This document shows, piece by piece, positions 5,525-8,374 of a stretch of 8,374 nucleotides of DNA; the first letter of the stretch is position 1, and each line of letters opens with the position of its first letter. The notes beneath the pieces are model-generated. The model did not search any database and was not told where the DNA came from. It was given only the letters and a program-made list of their open reading frames with translations. The position numbers and the translations under genes are program-made. This stretch comes from Alphaproteobacteria bacterium (GTDB lineage Bacteria > Pseudomonadota > Alphaproteobacteria > RF32 > CAG-239), in NCBI GenBank assembly GCA_017958895.1, contig JAGDBT010000142.1:1-8374 (forward strand), in the 5' to 3' direction.

Positions 5525-8374
5525 ATGCGCTATACAGATTCTGCTATTGGTTTGTTGACCAGACAATATCGAAGTGTTTTAAGAAAATGTTTTTTGATTA
5601 ATATGGGCTTATTTGCTTTAGGCCTGAGAACTGCCAAAGCCGAGCCGGTAACCATGCCGACCATTGACTATCTCAACACCAAAGTTGCGGAATATATGGC
5701 CGATCATAATACCTACGACCTATCGACAACCAAAGGAACCAACACCAACTATGTCATTATCGGCGGCACGCGATATTGGTACACCCCTGATGAAACCACC
5801 TCTGAAAAGAACAACGTGCTTAATTATCTGGTCAGCACAATGACAACCGACGGTGCAACCTCTGAAAATTATATCTTCAAAAAAGACAACGGCGATTCAA
5901 CCTACACCTATTACACTTTCAACACAACCAATTTACCGCAAAGCGCATGGCAACCGACCGACGGCACAAGCAGTAATTACGACTATGTAACTTACAATGG
6001 CTCAACCCCGGAATATCATATTGTTACCTTCAAGAATAATGACAAGTTGGCCTGGATTGATAATGGTTCAACAGCACCGAGCGGTTATACTTGGGCTGAT
6101 AACAATGTGGCAGGCAGTGATATAACCATCAGCGGTAACACCATAACCGGTGCGATTCGGATGAAAATGCCGCATAACGGTGAAACTCCGAGCACTTGGA
6201 ACAGATACTTTACTTATACCTATACAGTTCCGGCGGGATATACTTTGACGCAAACCCGTATTGATAACACCATCGCCGCCGACGGATCAAATGTTCAGAA
6301 TAAAGTATTTGCGAAGATTAAAAATAATTCTTCTTCTAACGGTGGGGCAATTTACAACACTGCAGATAAATCTACCGTATATATCATTGCTGACTTTATT
6401 GGCAATAATGTTTATGATGTTTCTGGTTTGAGTGCTTACGGCGGGGCGATTTCTAACTATGCTGCTAACTCATCTGCTACAGCGAGTATCGGCTCAATAG
6501 TGGGGGATTTTATCGGCAATAGAGCTACTAATGGTAGTGGTAGTGGTAGTGGTTCTGGTGGTAGCACCTACGGTGGAGCGATTTATAGTAATGGTTCTAA
6601 TGCCTCAATAGGTAATATAACCGGTAATTTTATCGGTAATGAGTCTTATACTTCTCGTAAGGAGTCTAGGGAAGCTTTGGGTGGGGCGATTTTTAACTAT
6701 AGTACTATTGGCAACATAACCGGTGACTTTATTGGTAATAGAGCTGCTTTTGTTGCTAGTTCAAATTATGGCGGTTCTGCCAATGGTGGAGCGATTTCTA
6801 ATGTATCTGCCATCGGTAATATAATCGGTGATTTTATCGGTAATGAGGTTTATGCTACCAATTATGCCAGTGCTGCCTACGGCGGTGCGATTCAAAATTC
6901 AGCTGCTACCATTAACACTATAGTAGGTGATTTTATCGGCAACAGTGCAATCACACCGGCTTCCTCTAATACATCAGTAAAAAAATCACAAGGTGGGGCA
7001 ATTTACAATACTGGTACCATTGCTAATGGTATTATCAATTCCACTTTTTTGAACAACCATGCAGAAGGCAGAGTTTCTAATACAAAAGCACAAGGCGGAG
7101 CAATTTATACCACCAAAAATATGACCTTGGTGGCAGACGGAAATTTAGCTAAAAACGGCGGTATATCCACAATTTCCGGCAACTATGTTTCTAGTGCAGG
7201 TACAACCAAAAATTACGAAGCGATTTATATTGATTCTAACACTGCAACCTTTGCCTTTAATGCGATAAACAATGGTCAGTTTCTCATCAACGACTATGTC
7301 AATGGTGCTTCAGGTTATGGCTTAACTTTTACCGGTGATAATACAGGTACGGTTAATTATAATAACAAAATTATCGGAACTCCGATTGTTAATATAAATA
7401 ATGTTGACTTTAACTGGAATATGTCCGGCAACAATGTTATAGATACGAGTGCTTTGACCTCATTAACGCTTGACAACACCACGGTTGACAATACTTTGGC
7501 TATTGACTTTAATGCCACAAGCAAGACGGCAGACAAGATCACTACTACGGCGCTTTCTTCCGGCACATTAAACCTCAATACTTTGAATATCACCGGTGAT
7601 TTCACAACTTGGGATGAAAACACCAAGGTTCGAATTATTCAAAACAGCAACGGAAGTTCTACTTTGCAACTGGCTCTGGATAGCAGTATCACTACTCCTG
7701 ATAGGAATTTGGGGGCAAACTCCAGTACCACAACTTATGATGAAGTTGTGGCTAATACCTCATGGACCGACACTTATCAACAACACACAATAACTGGCGG
7801 CACCAAATACGGTAACTTAAATTTGGCTACCACCACTACCGAAAACGATTCTATCGGTATAACCAATATTCACATAGAGGGTGGCACCGCAACAGATACA
7901 GATATTGATACCTTATGGGCTGTTAATACATTAATTACAGGTGAACGTTCCTTTAATGCCACATCTGACGGCGAAACTTATAATGCCACTGGTAATATCG
8001 GCACTTCAACAGCAGGTACTTTAAATATTAATGGTGTTGCCGGCGGTTCGGCTGAAACTGTCAACCTCGGTAACTACACTGGTTTGGTATTGTCCAATGC
8101 CACAACTTTAAACATCAATGACGTCAGATTAACCGGTACCAATGGTAATGTTGTTTCTATATCCAACGCGAGCGCTGAACTCAATTTGGATAATGCGGAC
8201 ATTAACGGCAATATGTCTGTTTCGCAAGCAGCAACTTTGAATGTAAAAGATTCAATATTGAAAAACATTTCCGGTAACAGCAGCTATAAACACACGTTGA
8301 ATTTGACAGGCAATAACAATTTGAATGGTACAGTCACTTATTCCAATATTAATATCAACAGTGGAATGACGACA
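5525..8374 (+). CDS. Large exported repeat protein, probable beta-helical surface adhesin or autotransporter passenger (3' end missing)
   Basis: The frame stays open for 950 codons and leaves the window without a stop. Residues 1-40 form a signal peptide with an unusually long basic n-region (Arg2, Arg13, Arg16, Arg20, Lys21), a hydrophobic core CFLINMGLFALGL and a cleavage site AKA/EP. Residues 41-260 are a Tyr/Thr/Asn-rich region with weak internal repeats. Residues 273 to about 560 hold eight GGAI modules, and 833-950 hold LN-type strands. The mature part is rich in Asn, Thr, Ser and Gly and has no cysteine; the only Cys is residue 22. These traits fit a right-handed beta-helix displayed outside the cell, as in type V autotransporters. 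The beta-barrel that would prove this is not in view, so a large secreted or otherwise anchored protein is the alternative. It has its own strong promoter. Function (adhesion, biofilm or host contact) is inference; I recognise no enzyme motif. Confidence 0.85.
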   Translation, partial: MRYTDSAIGLLTRQYRSVLRKCFLINMGLFALGLRTAKAEPVTMPTIDYLNTKVAEYMADHNTYDLSTTKGTNTNYVIIGGTRYWYTPDETTSEKNNVLNYLVSTMTTDGATSENYIFKKDNGDSTYTYYTFNTTNLPQSAWQPTDGTSSNYDYVTYNGSTPEYHIVTFKNNDKLAWIDNGSTAPSGYTWADNNVAGSDITISGNTITGAIRMKMPHNGETPSTWNRYFTYTYTVPAGYTLTQTRIDNTIAADGSNVQNKVFAKIKNNSSSNGGAIYNTADKSTVYIIADFIGNNVYDVSGLSAYGGAISNYAANSSATASIGSIVGDFIGNRATNGSGSGSGSGGSTYGGAIYSNGSNASIGNITGNFIGNESYTSRKESREALGGAIFNYSTIGNITGDFIGNRAAFVASSNYGGSANGGAISNVSAIGNIIGDFIGNEVYATNYASAAYGGAIQNSAATINTIVGDFIGNSAITPASSNTSVKKSQGGAIYNTGTIANGIINSTFLNNHAEGRVSNTKAQGGAIYTTKNMTLVADGNLAKNGGISTISGNYVSSAGTTKNYEAIYIDSNTATFAFNAINNGQFLINDYVNGASGYGLTFTGDNTGTVNYNNKIIGTPIVNINNVDFNWNMSGNNVIDTSALTSLTLDNTTVDNTLAIDFNATSKTADKITTTALSSGTLNLNTLNITGDFTTWDENTKVRIIQNSNGSSTLQLALDSSITTPDRNLGANSSTTTYDEVVANTSWTDTYQQHTITGGTKYGNLNLATTTTENDSIGITNIHIEGGTATDTDIDTLWAVNTLITGERSFNATSDGETYNATGNIGTSTAGTLNINGVAGGSAETVNLGNYTGLVLSNATTLNINDVRLTGTNGNVVSISNASAELNLDNADINGNMSVSQAATLNVKDSILKNISGNSSYKHTLNLTGNNNLNGTVTYSNININSGMTT
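5747..6082 (+). repeat. Three weak NY-start modules of 36-40 residues in the repeat protein
   Basis: Within the N-terminal region, segments beginning at residues 75, 115 and 151 each start with Asn-Tyr and share a Tyr/Thr-rich strand. The second and third (115-150 and 151-186) align best: both have NY, an NG or DNG turn, a YxxxTF strand and an AW followed by an NG or DG turn (SAWQPTDGTSS against LAWIDNGSTAP), with a period of 36. The first copy is much weaker. They do not resemble the GGAI modules downstream. Confidence 0.4.
6341..7201 (+). repeat. Eight GGAI/DFIGN protein modules, period 32-44 residues
   Basis: The motif GGAI, usually followed by Tyr, Ser or Phe and Asn, occurs at residues 273, 306, 350, 386, 421, 453, 490 and 524, so spacings are 33, 44, 36, 35, 32, 37 and 34. 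Between them lies a second anchor, IGNITGDFIGNRA and variants, in the first six modules (ADFIGN, VGDFIGN, TGNFIGN, TGDFIGN, IGDFIGN, VGDFIGN). It fades to STFLNNHA and STISGNYV in the last two. The anchors are fixed while the loops between DFIGN and the next GGAI vary in length and sequence, as expected for stacked beta-helix turns with surface loops. The DNA is also similar between copies, notably in the middle four. Confidence 0.9.
6533..6565 (+). repeat. GGTAGT hexanucleotide tract encoding a Gly-Ser run
   Basis: GGTAGT is repeated three and a half times without change (6533-6553) and then continues in degenerate form to 6565, encoding GSGSGSGSGGS at residues 337-347. It lies in the loop before the third GGAI, which makes that module the longest of the eight. 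The unit is two codons, so gain or loss of copies would change loop length but never the reading frame. Confidence 0.8.
8018..8374 (+). repeat. LN-type beta strands at the C-terminal side of the repeat protein
   Basis: A strand of the form Thr/Glu-Leu-Asn-Ile/Leu/Val recurs with its Leu at residues 833, 862, 886, 905 and 925 (TLNING, TLNIND, ELNLDN, TLNVKD, TLNLTG), so spacings are 29, 24, 19 and 20. Each is followed by a turn rich in Gly and Asn. The spacing approaches the usual turn length of a right-handed beta-helix, and the series runs off the window end. Confidence 0.6.

Noticed and set aside
6341..7110. CRISPR-like array
   Set aside because: The repeats are imperfect, all in one reading frame and encode protein modules; there are no identical 25-40 base repeats with unrelated spacers.
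7357..7793. A minus-strand frame of 89 codons and a plus-strand frame of 65 codons inside the repeat-protein gene
   Set aside because: Both lie inside the single 950-codon frame, whose repeats continue on both sides, so there is no sign of a frameshift or a separate gene.

Overview
The window suggests a moderately AT-rich Gram-negative bacterium, most likely an alphaproteobacterium. The hflK-hflC-htrA gene order is common in that class, the two clearest promoters carry a CTTGAC -35 box, and the right-hand gene encodes a large exported, apparently outer-surface protein. The assignment is inferred from gene content only; there is no rRNA or other taxonomic marker here.

Left part (1-2138, minus strand): an operon hflK > hflC > htrA with gaps of 3 and 4 bases. 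HflK and HflC are membrane-anchored SPFH proteins that form the complex around the FtsH protease. The third gene is a secreted trypsin-like protease of the HtrA/Deg family, cut by the window edge. Together they form an envelope protein quality-control unit.

Middle part (2139-5380, plus strand): a 98-base divergent intergenic region separates hflK from mrp (apbC), a P-loop Fe-S cluster carrier. Eleven bases later comes a four-helix membrane protein that resembles the DUF3137 family. A class I glutamine amidotransferase-like hydrolase of the peptidase C26 type follows, with its own near-consensus promoter (TTGACC, 17 bases, TACAAT) and a very short leader.

Right part (5381-8374, plus strand): after a 144-base intergenic region with a second near-consensus promoter (TTGACT, 17 bases, TAGAAT), one open frame runs from 5525 off the window end (950 codons, no stop). 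It encodes a large exported repeat protein with a long-n-region signal peptide, three weak N-terminal modules, eight copies of a module anchored by GGAI and DFIGN motifs, and a C-terminal set of LN-type strands. This looks like the passenger of an autotransporter-like or other beta-helical surface adhesin. Its secretion domain, if any, lies downstream and is unseen.

The first six genes are ordinary housekeeping or conserved genes. The repeat protein is the only part that looks lineage-specific. I see no tRNA, rRNA, insertion sequence, CRISPR array or phage gene, and no gene-free stretch longer than 144 bases.
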